NCBI GenBank assembly: GCA_002491225.1
Contig: DKVN01000152.1
Location: 1 to 28,251, forward strand
Source: Faecalibacterium sp. UBA7177
GTDB lineage: Bacteria; Bacillota; Clostridia; Oscillospirales; Ruminococcaceae
Length of the DNA: 28,251 nt
Reading direction: 5' to 3'
Made by a program: the position numbers and the translations under genes
The notes under the pieces: model-generated
The model's database searches: none
Told to the model about the DNA's origin: nothing
The model's input: the letters and a program-made list of their open reading frames with translations, nothing else
Shown here: piece after piece, positions 1-8,765 of the stretch
How positions within the stretch are numbered: position 1 is the stretch's first letter
Layout of the letters: each line of letters starts with the position of its first letter

Positions 1-1
1 A

Positions 2-577
2 GCGGCCGTTTTGTTCAAAGCGATCCTGGGGCTGGGCATTGCAGCCCTTGCAGGGTTCGCGATCGCCCTGATGATCCATGCTTATGTCAAAGGGGCGGGC
101 GACATTGTTCATGGGCTTGTGCGCATTTATCAGGAGGATGTGCTGCGCCGGACAAACGGCGGAAGCATGCTGGTTTTTGGAAGAGCCTTTGCAAAATCGC
201 TGGACAGTTCGATCTGGTCTGTGCTCTGCCGCTATTTCCATTGGGACACCCAGATCATCACCGGGATCGACGGGAACCTGTTCCCCCTGCTTTGCCTGAT
301 CCCCCTGGGGATCTTCTGGCAGGATCATCAAAAGGGCAGGCTTTGTGTGCAGGATCTTCTCCTTTATCTGGTCACCTTTTGTGCCCCCGTCTCATGGTTT
401 GTTCTGGCCAAGGCGCATTCGGTGGTTCATCCCCACATGAACTTTGTTCTGTGGTATTTTGGATTTATACAGATCTGCTTCTATGTGATCCTGAAAAAGC
501 TGCGCAGTATGCTTGCCGGCCGTCAGAAAGAATCGGGAGGCCCTGCCGGCCCCGAAAAAATGTCCATTTGTCAATGA
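2..577 (+). CDS. polytopic membrane protein, GT-C-like, C-terminal part (5' cut by window edge)
   Basis: The reading frame is open from the first bases, so the true start lies upstream of the window. The visible 190 residues hold several hydrophobic segments and a His-rich stretch near HSVVHPHMNFVLW. It is a paralogue of the complete protein at 1778-3646: the first 60 bases match the copy at 3079 in 52 of 60 positions by hand count, and similarity runs almost to the stop codon. The partner reads NMLDYGRDYANSL where this copy has SMLVFGRAFAKSL, so three acidic residues of that loop are missing here. A role in moving sugars or lipid-linked sugars across the membrane (GT-C-type glycosyltransferase) is only a guess from topology. 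The two copies flank the DHH phosphoesterase gene. Confidence 0.7.
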   Translation, partial: AAVLFKAILGLGIAALAGFAIALMIHAYVKGAGDIVHGLVRIYQEDVLRRTNGGSMLVFGRAFAKSLDSSIWSVLCRYFHWDTQIITGIDGNLFPLLCLIPLGIFWQDHQKGRLCVQDLLLYLVTFCAPVSWFVLAKAHSVVHPHMNFVLWYFGFIQICFYVILKKLRSMLAGRQKESGGPAGPEKMSICQ

Positions 578-700
578 TGGGGGACCAGGAAAGCTGTCGG
601 TATGCGGTTGGCCCGCCGCAGGTATCTGCTCATCTGAAGCTGGAACTCAGCCAGCGAACAAAACCGCCAAACGAAACCACAGAGGAGGACGAAAAAACCC

Positions 701-1702
701 ATGTGTGACCCGAAGTGTGACCCGAACGAGCTGATCGCCCTGTGCCAGGGGCATTCGGTCTATATCCAGACCCACAATTTCCCCGACCCGGATGCCATCG
801 CCTGCGCGTATGGGCTGCAAAAGCTGCTGGCGCTGTATGGGGTGCGCTCGACCCTCTGCTATGATGGAAAGATCGACAGGCTCAGCGCCTCCAAGATGCT
901 GGACACCTTCGGCATCGAGATGCTGCCCTATGAGCAGCTTGCCGCGCAGATGCGCGAGCAGGACTGGATCATCTGTGTGGACAGCCAGAAGAACGCGGGC
1001 AATGTGACCGACCTTGTCGGCAATGAGATCGCCTGCATCGACCACCACCCCACCTACGTGCCCATCGAGTACCGGTATCAGGACATCCGCATCACCGGGG
1101 CCTGCGCCAGCCTGATCGCCGAGTATTACGTCCGGCTGGGCAAACAGCCCGACCCTGACACAGCGGCCGCCCTGCTCTACGGGATCAAGATGGACACCCT
1201 CCAGTTCACCCGCGGGGTGACCGGGCTGGACATCGGGATGTTCGGCTTTCTGTTCCCTCTCTGCGATGAGGAGAAGCTGGCGGACCTTGAGCGGAACAAC
1301 ATGGAGTTTTCCGACCTCAAGGCCTACGGGGAGGCGATTGAGAGCATCGAGCTGTATGACAAGGTCGGCTTTTCCTGCATCTCGTTTTCCTGCCCGGACG
1401 CGCTGATCGCGATCCTGTCCGACTTTATCCTCACCCTGATCGAGGTGGATGTAGCGGTGGTCTTCTCCTTCCGGCGGGACGGGGTCAAGCTGTCGGTCCG
1501 CTCGGAGGATCCGGATGTCCACGCCGGAAACCTGCTGCACGACGCGCTCGAGGGCATCGGCAGCGGCGGCGGGCACGCGGCGATGGGCGGAGGGTTCATC
1601 GGCAGGGACCATCTGCCCGAGAATGGGCAGTATGCCCGGGAGTTTATCCAAAAGCTGTTTCTGGATACCCTCGCGAAGAGCGAGCCGGGCGGGCAGGGGT
1701 GA
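701..1702 (+). CDS. DHH/DHHA1-family phosphoesterase (NrnA-like)
   Basis: A cytoplasmic metal-dependent phosphoesterase of 333 residues. Family members degrade nanoRNAs, pAp or cyclic dinucleotide products; which substrate applies here cannot be told. Visible motifs are HNFPDPDAIA (residues 25-34, motif I), VDS near residue 93, the signature IDHH near 112-115, and GIKMDT near 164, all supplying Mn2+ ligands. The DHHA1 substrate-binding glycine motif GSGGGHAAMGGGF lies near the C-terminus. The length fits stand-alone NrnA-type proteins (310-340 residues), and no membrane GGDEF/PAS part is present, so it is not GdpP. Start: AGGAGGAC at 683-690 lies 10 nt before ATG 701. No clear promoter is seen in the 123-nt gap upstream, so it may be cotranscribed with the preceding membrane protein. 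Confidence 0.9.
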   Translation: MCDPKCDPNELIALCQGHSVYIQTHNFPDPDAIACAYGLQKLLALYGVRSTLCYDGKIDRLSASKMLDTFGIEMLPYEQLAAQMREQDWIICVDSQKNAGNVTDLVGNEIACIDHHPTYVPIEYRYQDIRITGACASLIAEYYVRLGKQPDPDTAAALLYGIKMDTLQFTRGVTGLDIGMFGFLFPLCDEEKLADLERNNMEFSDLKAYGEAIESIELYDKVGFSCISFSCPDALIAILSDFILTLIEVDVAVVFSFRRDGVKLSVRSEDPDVHAGNLLHDALEGIGSGGGHAAMGGGFIGRDHLPENGQYAREFIQKLFLDTLAKSEPGGQG

Positions 1703-1777
1703 GAGGGCGCGGATGTGTTTGGCCGCGCCAGGGGAGAACTTCCCAGGGCATCGGGATGGGAGATGGAGGTTTTGAAG

Positions 1778-3646
1778 ATGAAACGACCGCGCTGGAGCGC
1801 AAGGAATGCAGGGGTCGTGGCGGTTACGGTTTTGTTGGCCGCCTTTTTGGTTCTGCTTGGCCCGATGGATTGGTTTACCCATGGCGGAGAGGGCCTGGTT
1901 GACTTCCCCGAGATTTCCTGGATCCCTGAGGAAGAATTCGGCGAGGAGATCCTGCTGGCAGAGGGAGAATCCTTTGAGTTTCAGTTTGTTCCCGGGCAAA
2001 AGAATCTTTCCGGCGTGTTTTATTATCTGGGGGCGCAGGATGCAGTACAGGGGACGCTTGGCGTTACCGTTCTGGATTCTTCAGCGAACATCCTCCAGAC
2101 AGAGGCAGCGGCATGGGAGGAGATCCATGCGCCTGGCTGGAATAAAATAACCTTACAGCACAACCTGAAGCAGGGAGAGAGCTATTGCCTGAGAATCACA
2201 AATGAGGGCTCGGAGCTTCCGATCCGGCTGCTCACACTCGATGCCCGATACATCCCGGAAGAGAACGTATCGGGCAGGTTCCCTGTTCGGTACTGCTATG
2301 ATGTGCCGACCTTTTCCTCGCAGGAAAAGATTTTGATCACGATGGTCACCATCGCCCTCTGGCTGCTGTATCTTGCGGAGGCATTTTCCGCATCAAAGAA
2401 ACGCATCCAGAAAGCGGCGATCTGCCTGCTGCTGACAACTCTGCTGACATGGAACGGAATGTACAACCTGATGGATTATGGAAATACGGACTTCAAAACA
2501 TTCCAAAGCGACAGCGAAGAGCTTGTGACAGGGGCGATCGACGCGTACCAGGCGGGAATCTACTCGGGCCAGCCGGGGTATGCTTTGTGGGAACACAAGC
2601 CCGCGGCGGATGGCGCCTCGCCGGGATTCTTTGAACCGTATGAATCTCAATATGGGCTGCAGGGGGCCGTGTTTGCAAAGCTATCAAAGCATATCGGCAT
2701 TGAGATGATGCACCTGTGCTGCGCCTTTGCCTTTGCGGTGGTTGGGATGCTGATCGTGTATCTGATTTTGCAGCGATACGGCCGCCTGCTCGCGGGTGTT
2801 TTTTACGGCACCCTTTTGCTCTCTCCCTGGACCACCAACTTTGCGAGGAATCTTTATTGGGTGGAGTTTACCTGGTTTATCCCGATGGCAATAGGGCTGA
2901 TCTGCGCCTGGAAGATCCACAGCAAAAGATGCCGATGGCTGTGCTATGCGGCGGCGTTTTTGGCCCTGCTGATCAAAAGCCTGTGCGGGTATGAGTATGT
3001 CTCCACCATTATGATGGGCCTGATCCAGTTTTTGCTTGTGGATCTGATCCTGGCGCTGATCAGCAGAGAGCCGAAAAAAGCGGCCGTTTTGTTCAAAGCG
3101 ATTCTTGGGCTTGGGGTTGCGGCCCTTACAGGGTTCGTGATTGCCCTGATGGTCCATGCTTACTTCAAGGGGTCAGGCGACATTGTTTATGGGCTCGAGT
3201 GCATCTATAAGGTGGATGTGCTGCGCCGGACAAACGGCGGAAACATGCTGGATTATGGCAGAGACTATGCAAACTCGCTGGACAGCTCGATCTGGTTTGT
3301 GCTTTGCCGCTATTTCCGTTGGGACACCCAGATCATTACCGGGCTTGACGGAAACCTGTTCCCTCTGCTTTGCATGATCCCCCTTGGGATCTTCTGGCAG
3401 GATCATCAAAAGGGCAGGCTTTGTGTGCAGGATCTGCTTCTCTATCTGGTTACCTTTTGCGCCCCCCTCTCATGGTTTGTTCTGGCCAAGGCGCATTCGG
3501 TGGTTCATCCCCACATGAACTTTGTTCTGTGGAATTTTGGCTTTGTGCAGATCTGCTTCTATGTGATCCTGAAAAAGCTGACCTGCCTGCTTGCCGGCCG
3601 TCAGAAGGACCCTGAAGGCCCTGCCTGCCCCGAAAAAACCTCTTGA
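1778..3646 (+). CDS. polytopic membrane protein with extracytoplasmic domain, possible GT-C-type glycosyltransferase
   Basis: A 622-residue integral membrane protein. One N-terminal transmembrane segment (about residues 10-30) is followed by a soluble, probably external, beta-rich region of about 150 residues. From residue 184 a series of hydrophobic helices begins. An external loop contains FEPYESQYGLQG, reminiscent of the first-loop region of GT-C enzymes, but no diagnostic motif is certain. The C-terminal third carries HSVVHPHMNFVLWNFGF. ATG 1778 is chosen because GGAGG at 1765-1769 sits 8 nt before it; an in-frame ATG at 1763 overlaps that site. The last third closely matches the truncated paralogue at the window start. 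Its stop codon lies inside the -35 box of the leu promoter. Function is unproven; cell-envelope polysaccharide or teichoic acid modification would fit. Confidence 0.8.
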   Translation: MKRPRWSARNAGVVAVTVLLAAFLVLLGPMDWFTHGGEGLVDFPEISWIPEEEFGEEILLAEGESFEFQFVPGQKNLSGVFYYLGAQDAVQGTLGVTVLDSSANILQTEAAAWEEIHAPGWNKITLQHNLKQGESYCLRITNEGSELPIRLLTLDARYIPEENVSGRFPVRYCYDVPTFSSQEKILITMVTIALWLLYLAEAFSASKKRIQKAAICLLLTTLLTWNGMYNLMDYGNTDFKTFQSDSEELVTGAIDAYQAGIYSGQPGYALWEHKPAADGASPGFFEPYESQYGLQGAVFAKLSKHIGIEMMHLCCAFAFAVVGMLIVYLILQRYGRLLAGVFYGTLLLSPWTTNFARNLYWVEFTWFIPMAIGLICAWKIHSKRCRWLCYAAAFLALLIKSLCGYEYVSTIMMGLIQFLLVDLILALISREPKKAAVLFKAILGLGVAALTGFVIALMVHAYFKGSGDIVYGLECIYKVDVLRRTNGGNMLDYGRDYANSLDSSIWFVLCRYFRWDTQIITGLDGNLFPLLCMIPLGIFWQDHQKGRLCVQDLLLYLVTFCAPLSWFVLAKAHSVVHPHMNFVLWNFGFVQICFYVILKKLTCLLAGRQKDPEGPACPEKTS

Positions 3647-3672
3647 CAAGCTGTGGGATTTCCTGCTACAAT
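3643..3672 (+). promoter_or_regulatory. sigma-A promoter of the leu operon
   Basis: TTGACA (3643-3648) and TACAAT (3667-3672) are separated by 18 bp, giving a start near 3679. The -35 box contains the TGA stop codon (3644-3646) of the upstream membrane protein gene. Confidence 0.85.
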
Positions 3673-3682
3673 AGCAAAAACC

Positions 3683-3716
3683 AAAACGCAGCGCGGTGTT
3701 TCGCCGCCGCGTTTTG
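3683..3716 (+). other. strong hairpin at the 5' end of the leu leader
   Basis: CAAAACGC (3683-3690) pairs with GCGTTTTG (3709-3716), and the interior GCGGTG/CGCCGC continues the stem. It forms right after the expected transcription start and precedes Stem I of the T-box. It could be a 5' stabilising hairpin or a residual terminator, as it ends in a short T run. It is not part of the usual T-box fold. Confidence 0.55.
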
Positions 3717-3727
3717 TAAAAAAACCG

Positions 3728-4075
3728 AAATGCGATGACAGGGAGAAAGCAAAGGCCTTGCGCGCGCACAGAGAGCTGCCGGGTGGTGCAAGGCAGCGCC
3801 GCGGCCCTTGTATACTGGCCCTCGAGCAGCTTCGCTGAACGCCGTCAGCCGCTTTTTGCGGCCGGCAGGTAGGCGCAGCCGGTGCTCCACCGTTACAAAG
3901 GAGGGTGGTTCGCGTTTTTGGGGGTGTCTGCCCCTGCCAAAAAGCGCCGACCATGCAGAGCGGCCGCCCTGCCGGGCGGCAAAGAGAGTGGTACCGCGGG
4001 GTGCCCCTGTGATGAATGCAGGGCCCTCGTCTCTCGAAGGGGAGTGTTTCCCTTCGAAAGACGAGGGCCTTTTTG
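3728..4075 (+). promoter_or_regulatory. T-box riboswitch (leucine-type) controlling leuACDB
   Basis: A tRNA-sensing leader that lets transcription continue into the leu genes when tRNA-Leu is uncharged. Three parts are visible. GCGATGAC near 3732 opens Stem I with its kink-turn. The distal Stem I loop element AGAGAGCTGCCGGGTGG lies at 3770-3786. The invariant T-box sequence AGAGTGGTACCGCGGGG is at 3985-4001 and is followed by a terminator. Folding GGG (3741-3743) with CCC (3819-3821) and GGCC (3754-3757) with GGCC (3803-3806) places CTG (3815-3817) in the specifier position, followed by a purine. An alternative register would read CTC (3821-3823). Both are leucine codons, which agrees with the downstream genes. 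Confidence 0.93.
4022..4074 (+). terminator. T-box-controlled intrinsic terminator
   Basis: GGCCCTCGTCT (from 4022) and its complement ending at 4069, with CGAAGGG/CCCTTCG continuing the stem, form a long hairpin followed by TTTTT (4070-4074). The 5' arm competes with the antiterminator formed with the T-box sequence at 3985-4001. Confidence 0.9.
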
Positions 4076-4164
4076 TTTGCCGCCCCCGCGTTTTGCCCCG
4101 AGGGACGCAGCCGCCCCAAAAACGATCGACACAGCAAAAAACAAAGCAAATGGAGGAGTGCAGG

Positions 4165-5817
4165 ATGATGGACGCGAGCAAATACCATGTTGGCTACTAC
4201 CCGCCGCCGGTGTGCGAGTACCGCTGGGTCAAAAAGGATCACATCGAAAAGGCCCCGGCCTGGTGCAGTGTCGATCTGCGGGACGGCAACCAGGCGCTGA
4301 TCGTGCCGATGAGCCTGGAGGAGAAATTGGAGTTCTTCCGGCTTTTGGTCAGGGTGGGCTTCAAGGAGATCGAGGTCGGCTTCCCGGCCGCCAGCGAGAC
4401 CGAGTACGAGTTTTTGCGCACATTGATCGAGCAGAAGATGATCCCGGAGGACGTGACGGTGCAGGTGCTGACCCAGTGCCGCGACCACATCATCCGCAAG
4501 ACCTTTGAGGCGGTCAAGGGCGCGCCGCGGGCGGTGATCCACTTTTACAACTCGACCAGTGTTGCCCAGCGCGAGCAGGTGTTCAAAAAAAGCCGGGACG
4601 AGATCAAAAAGATCGCCACCGACGGGGCAAAGCTTGTCAAGCAGCTGGCGGCCGAGTACGAGGGCAACTTCCTCTTTGAGTACAGCCCCGAGAGTTTTAC
4701 CGGCACCGAGCCGGAGTACGCGCTCGAGGTCTGCAACGCGGTGCTGGACATCATGCAGCCCACCGCCGAGCGGCCGATGATCATCAACCTGCCGGTGACG
4801 GTGGCCATGAGCATGAGCCACATTTACGCCAACCAGATCGAGTATATGAGCGACCGGCTGCACTACCGCGAGCATGTCATCCTCAGCCTGCACCCCCATA
4901 ACGACCGCGGCTGTGGCGTGGCCGACACCGAGCTGGCCCTGCTGGCCGGGGCCGACCGGGTGGAGGGCACCCTCTTCGGCAACGGCGAGCGCACCGGCAA
5001 TGTCGATATCATCACCCTGGCGCTCAACATGCTCACCCACGGGGTGAACCCGCACCTCGATTTCAGCGACATGCCCGCGCTGGTGGAGGTATACGAGCGG
5101 GTTACCCGGATGAAGGTGTACGAGCGCAGCCCCTACGCCGGGGCGCTGGTCTTCGCGGCCTTCAGCGGCAGCCATCAGGACGCCATCGCCAAGGGCATGA
5201 AGTGGCGGGAGGAGCACCAGCTGCACGAGTGGACGGTGCCCTATATCCCCATCGACCCGCACGATCTGCACCGCACCTACGACGCCGACGTCATCCGCAT
5301 CAACAGCCAGAGCGGCAAGGGCGGCATTGGCTACCTGCTGGAGCAGAACTACGGCTTTGTGCTGCCCCCCAGGATGCGGGAGCACTTCGGCTACACGGTC
5401 AAGAATATCTCGGACCACGCCCACAAGGAGCTCAGTGCCGCCGAGGTGTACGAGGTGTTCCGCAAGACCTATCTCAACCGGGTCAGCCCGTATGAGGTGG
5501 CCGAGGCCCACTTCATCCAGAAAAAGGGCATCTTCGCGGTGGTCACCCTCAAGCGGGGGGAGGTCTCGCAGGAGTTCAGCGCCATGGGCAACGGCCGTCT
5601 GGACGCGGTGAGCAACGCCATCAAGGCGGGCACCGGCATGGATTTCTCGATCGAGGTCTACACCGAGCACGCCCTCACGGTCGGCTCCACCAGCCAGGCC
5701 GCCACCTATGTCGGCCTCAAGTGGGCGGACGGCGGGGTCAGCTGGGGCGCGGGCACCGACGACGACATTATCGTGGCCAGCGTCAAGGCGCTGGTCAGCG
5801 CGGTGAACAACCACTGA
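4165..5817 (+). CDS. leuA: 2-isopropylmalate synthase
   Basis: Catalyses acetyl-CoA plus 2-oxoisovalerate to 2-isopropylmalate, the committed step of leucine synthesis, in the cytoplasm. The 550-residue protein is of the long LeuA type also found in fungi and actinobacteria. The N-terminal TIM barrel has VDLRDGNQAL near residue 38, with the metal-binding Asp, and HPHNDRGCGVADTELA with metal-binding His residues, followed by EGTLFGNGERTGN. The C-terminal 95 residues (from FAVVTLKRGE) form the leucine-sensing regulatory domain with GSTSQAATYVGL. Start: GGAGGAG (4152-4158) precedes ATG 4165; ATG 4168 is an alternative one codon later. It is the first gene after the Leu T-box, so it is controlled by both attenuation and probable leucine feedback. 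Confidence 0.96.
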   Translation: MMDASKYHVGYYPPPVCEYRWVKKDHIEKAPAWCSVDLRDGNQALIVPMSLEEKLEFFRLLVRVGFKEIEVGFPAASETEYEFLRTLIEQKMIPEDVTVQVLTQCRDHIIRKTFEAVKGAPRAVIHFYNSTSVAQREQVFKKSRDEIKKIATDGAKLVKQLAAEYEGNFLFEYSPESFTGTEPEYALEVCNAVLDIMQPTAERPMIINLPVTVAMSMSHIYANQIEYMSDRLHYREHVILSLHPHNDRGCGVADTELALLAGADRVEGTLFGNGERTGNVDIITLALNMLTHGVNPHLDFSDMPALVEVYERVTRMKVYERSPYAGALVFAAFSGSHQDAIAKGMKWREEHQLHEWTVPYIPIDPHDLHRTYDADVIRINSQSGKGGIGYLLEQNYGFVLPPRMREHFGYTVKNISDHAHKELSAAEVYEVFRKTYLNRVSPYEVAEAHFIQKKGIFAVVTLKRGEVSQEFSAMGNGRLDAVSNAIKAGTGMDFSIEVYTEHALTVGSTSQAATYVGLKWADGGVSWGAGTDDDIIVASVKALVSAVNNH

Positions 5818-5875
5818 GCGGTTGCCGCATCCACCCGTGCTGCAAAAACACCATCGAAAAAAGGGGGAACTACCT

Positions 5876-7147
5876 GTGGGAATGACCATGACCCAAAAGA
5901 TCCTTGCCGCCCACGCGGGGCTCGCAGCCGTCTGCCCCGGCCAGCTGATCAACGCGAAGCTGGACATCGTGCTGGGCAACGACATCACCACCCCGGTGGC
6001 GATCAACGAGTTTGAAAAGGCGGGCTTTACCAGCGTCTACGACCGCACCCGTATCAACATCGTGCTGGACCACTTTGTGCCCAACAAGGACATTAAAAGC
6101 GCCCAGCAGAGCAAGCAGTGCCGCGAATTTGCCAGCAAATACGATATCCTCAACTTTTACGATGTGGGCAAAATGGGCATCGAGCACGCCCTGCTGCCCG
6201 AGCAGGGCATTGTCACCGCCGGGGACTGCATCATCGGGGCGGACAGCCACACCTGCACCTATGGCGCGGTGGGGGCCTTTTCCACCGGGGTGGGCAGCAC
6301 CGACATGGCCGCGGGCATGGCCACCGGCATGGCCTGGTTCAAGGTGCCCGAGGCCATCAAGGTCACCCTCACCGGCAAGCTGCCAAAGTATGTGGCGGGC
6401 AAGGATGTGATTTTGCACCTGATCGGCGAGATCGGGGTGGACGGCGCGCTGTACAGGAGCCTCGAATTCACCGGCCCCGGCGTCGCCAGCCTCTCGATGG
6501 ACGACCGGCTCTGCATCTGCAACATGGCCATCGAGGCCGGGGCCAAAAACGGCATCTTCCCGGTGGACGGGGTTACCCGCGCCTACCTCGAGGGCCGCAG
6601 CCAGCGCCCCTATACCGTCTACGAGGCCGACCCGGACGCCGAATACTGCCGGGAGCTTGCCATCGACCTCTCGTCGCTCAGCTCCACCGTGGCCTACCCG
6701 CACCTGCCCGAAAACACCCACACCGCCCGCGAGGCCGAGGCCGAGGGCATCGCCATCCAGCAGGTGGTCATCGGCAGCTGCACCAACGGGCGGCTGGAGG
6801 ACATGCAGGCCGCCTGGGAGATCCTCAAGGGCCGCACCATTGCCAAGGGGGTGCGGGGCATCATCATCCCGGGCACCATGGCGGTGTACAAGGAGTGCCT
6901 GCGCCGCGGGTATTTAGAGGCCTTTATCGACGCGGGCTGCATCGTCTCCACCCCCACCTGCGGGCCCTGCCTCGGCGGGTACATGGGTATCCTGGCCGAG
7001 GGGGAGCGCTGCGTTTCGACCACCAACCGCAACTTTGTGGGCCGCATGGGCCACACCGGCAGCGAGGTGTATCTGGCCAGCCCGGCCGTGGCCGCGGCCA
7101 GCGCCGTCACCGGCCGAATCACCGACCCCGCCAGCCTTGTTGGCTGA
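5876..7147 (+). CDS. leuC: 3-isopropylmalate dehydratase large subunit
   Basis: Isomerises 2-isopropylmalate to 3-isopropylmalate together with LeuD, using a 4Fe-4S cluster. From GTG 5876 the protein has 423 residues, the usual size for the short bacterial/archaeal LeuC type. Cluster ligands are visible as C302 in GSCTNGR and C362/C365 in CGPC. Further family motifs are ADSHTCTYGA near residue 122 and the C-terminal GHTGSEVYLASPA. GTG 5876 is preferred because GGGGGAA (5863-5869) lies 6 nt before it and MGMTMTQKIL is a familiar LeuC N-terminus; ATG 5882 is possible. It follows leuA by 58 nt with no terminator and is part of the T-box-controlled transcript. Confidence 0.95.
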   Translation: MGMTMTQKILAAHAGLAAVCPGQLINAKLDIVLGNDITTPVAINEFEKAGFTSVYDRTRINIVLDHFVPNKDIKSAQQSKQCREFASKYDILNFYDVGKMGIEHALLPEQGIVTAGDCIIGADSHTCTYGAVGAFSTGVGSTDMAAGMATGMAWFKVPEAIKVTLTGKLPKYVAGKDVILHLIGEIGVDGALYRSLEFTGPGVASLSMDDRLCICNMAIEAGAKNGIFPVDGVTRAYLEGRSQRPYTVYEADPDAEYCRELAIDLSSLSSTVAYPHLPENTHTAREAEAEGIAIQQVVIGSCTNGRLEDMQAAWEILKGRTIAKGVRGIIIPGTMAVYKECLRRGYLEAFIDAGCIVSTPTCGPCLGGYMGILAEGERCVSTTNRNFVGRMGHTGSEVYLASPAVAAASAVTGRITDPASLVG

Positions 7148-7171
7148 GCGGGCAAAAGGAGGAAACAAGCC

Positions 7172-7663
7172 ATGAACGCAAAAGGCTTTGTGCATAAGTA
7201 CCCGGACAATGTGGACACCGACGTGATCATTCCGGCCCGCTATCTCAACAGCCAGAACGCGAAAGAGCTGGCCGCCCACTGCATGGAGGACATCGACGCA
7301 GAGTTTATCCAAAAGGTGCGCCCCGGCGACATCATGGTCGGCGGCTGGAACTTCGGCTGCGGCTCGAGCCGGGAGCACGCGCCCCTCGTCATCAAAACCA
7401 GCGGCATCAGCTGCGTCATCGCCAAAAGCTTTGCCCGCATCTTCTACCGCAACGCCATCAACATCGGGCTGCCGATTCTGGAGTGCGAGGCGGCCAGCGA
7501 CGGCATCGCGGCGGGGGACGAGGTGAGCATCGACTTTGACACCGGGGTCATTACAAATATGACCAAAGGCGAGCACTATCAGGCCCAGCCCTTCCCGCCC
7601 TTTATCCAAACCATCATCGCCGCGGGCGGCCTGCTGCCCAGCATCCGGCAGAAAGGAGAGTGA
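7172..7663 (+). CDS. leuD: 3-isopropylmalate dehydratase small subunit
   Basis: Swivelling-domain partner of LeuC that contributes substrate-recognition residues. It has 163 residues, the usual length for the short LeuD type that pairs with this LeuC class. Visible features are the N-terminal DNVDTDVIIPARYL and the hallmark GWNFGCGSSREHAP near residue 57, followed by VIAKSFARIFYRNAINIGLP. AGGAGG upstream of ATG 7172 gives a clear start. It sits 24 nt after leuC and 6 nt before leuB, in the order of the pathway complex. Confidence 0.95.
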   Translation: MNAKGFVHKYPDNVDTDVIIPARYLNSQNAKELAAHCMEDIDAEFIQKVRPGDIMVGGWNFGCGSSREHAPLVIKTSGISCVIAKSFARIFYRNAINIGLPILECEAASDGIAAGDEVSIDFDTGVITNMTKGEHYQAQPFPPFIQTIIAAGGLLPSIRQKGE

Positions 7664-7669
7664 GCCGCC

Positions 7670-8740
7670 ATGCAAAAACAGATCGCGGTGATCCGGGGGG
7701 ACGGCATCGGCCCCGAGATCGTAAACCAGGCCCTGTTGGTGCTGGATGAGATCGCCCGGCGGTACGGCCACACCTTCCGGTATGTCGATGTGGATATGGG
7801 TGGCTGCGCCATCGACAGATGGGGCGAGCCGCTGCCCGCCGCTGAGCTGGACAAATGCCTCGCCAGCGACAGCGTGCTGCTGGGCGCGGTGGGCGGCCCC
7901 AAGTGGGAGGGGATGCCCGGCGACAAGCGGCCGGAAAAGGGCCTGCTGGCCCTGCGGGCCGGGATGGGCCTGTACGCCAACAACCGCCCGGCCAAACTCT
8001 GGCCCCAGTTGGCCGGGGCCAGCCCGCTCAAAGCCTCGATCGTGGAAAAAGGCATCGACTTTCTGGTGGTGCGGGAGCTGATCGGCGGGGTCTATTTCGG
8101 CGCGCACCGCACCGAGGAGGTGGACGGCGAGCTTGTTGCCACCGATGTGATGCCCTATTCGGAGCACGAGATCGAGCGGATCGGCCGCATCGGCTTTGAG
8201 ACGGCCCAAAAGCGCCGCAAAAAGCTTTGCTGTGTCGACAAGGCCAATGTGCTGGACACCAGCCGCCTCTGGCGCAGGGTAATGCACCGGCTGCAAAGCG
8301 AGTACCCGGATGTCGCGTACAGCGAAATGTTTGTGGACAACGCCGCCATGCAGCTTTGCAAGGACCCCAGCCAGTTTGACGTGATCGTCACCGAAAACAT
8401 GTTCGGGGATATCCTCTCGGACGAGGCCAGCATGATCACCGGCAGCATCGGCATGATCCCCTCCTCCTCGCTGGGCGAGGGCAGCCGGGGGCTGTACGAG
8501 CCGATCCACGGCTCGGCGCCGGATATCGCCGGGCAGGACAAGGCGAACCCCATCGGCACCATCCTCTCGGCGGCCATGATGCTGCGCTACAGCTTTGACG
8601 CGCCGGCCGAGGCCGACGCGATCGAGCGGGCGGTCAGCGCGGTGCTGGACGAGGGGCTGCGCACCGGTGACATGATGAGCGAGGGCTGCACCCTGGTGGG
8701 CTGTGCGGCCATGGGCAAGGCGATCCTGGCACATCTGTAA
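7670..8740 (+). CDS. leuB: 3-isopropylmalate dehydrogenase
   Basis: NAD-dependent oxidative decarboxylation of 3-isopropylmalate to 2-oxoisocaproate, the last dedicated step before transamination to leucine. The 356-residue length is normal. Visible motifs are GDGIGPE at residue 11, LRAGMGLYANNRPAKL (substrate-binding arginines), the catalytic Lys/Tyr region around residues 135-190, and the signature NMFGDILSDEASMITGSIGMIPS with its metal-binding Asp residues. GSAPDIAGQDKANP follows at the cofactor site. The ribosome binding site AAAGGAG lies in the end of leuD, so translation may be coupled. It is the last gene of the operon; a terminator follows two bases after its stop codon. Confidence 0.96.
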   Translation: MQKQIAVIRGDGIGPEIVNQALLVLDEIARRYGHTFRYVDVDMGGCAIDRWGEPLPAAELDKCLASDSVLLGAVGGPKWEGMPGDKRPEKGLLALRAGMGLYANNRPAKLWPQLAGASPLKASIVEKGIDFLVVRELIGGVYFGAHRTEEVDGELVATDVMPYSEHEIERIGRIGFETAQKRRKKLCCVDKANVLDTSRLWRRVMHRLQSEYPDVAYSEMFVDNAAMQLCKDPSQFDVIVTENMFGDILSDEASMITGSIGMIPSSSLGEGSRGLYEPIHGSAPDIAGQDKANPIGTILSAAMMLRYSFDAPAEADAIERAVSAVLDEGLRTGDMMSEGCTLVGCAAMGKAILAHL

Positions 8741-8742
8741 AG

Positions 8743-8765
8743 GCGGCTGTAAGCAGCTGCTTTTT
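8743..8765 (+). terminator. intrinsic terminator after leuB
   Basis: GCGGCTG (8743-8749) and CAGCTGC (8754-8760) form a 7-bp stem with a 4-nt loop, followed by TTTTT (8761-8765). Confidence 0.85.

Noticed and set aside
1715..1777. Earlier start for the membrane protein at 1778
   Set aside because: The start at 1715 lacks a ribosome binding site and adds hydrophilic residues before the N-terminal transmembrane segment; GGAGG at 1765 serves 1778.
3601..6006. 801-codon open frame on the minus strand
   Set aside because: Shadow of the T-box leader and leuA; it even reads through the terminator hairpin. No recognisable domain.
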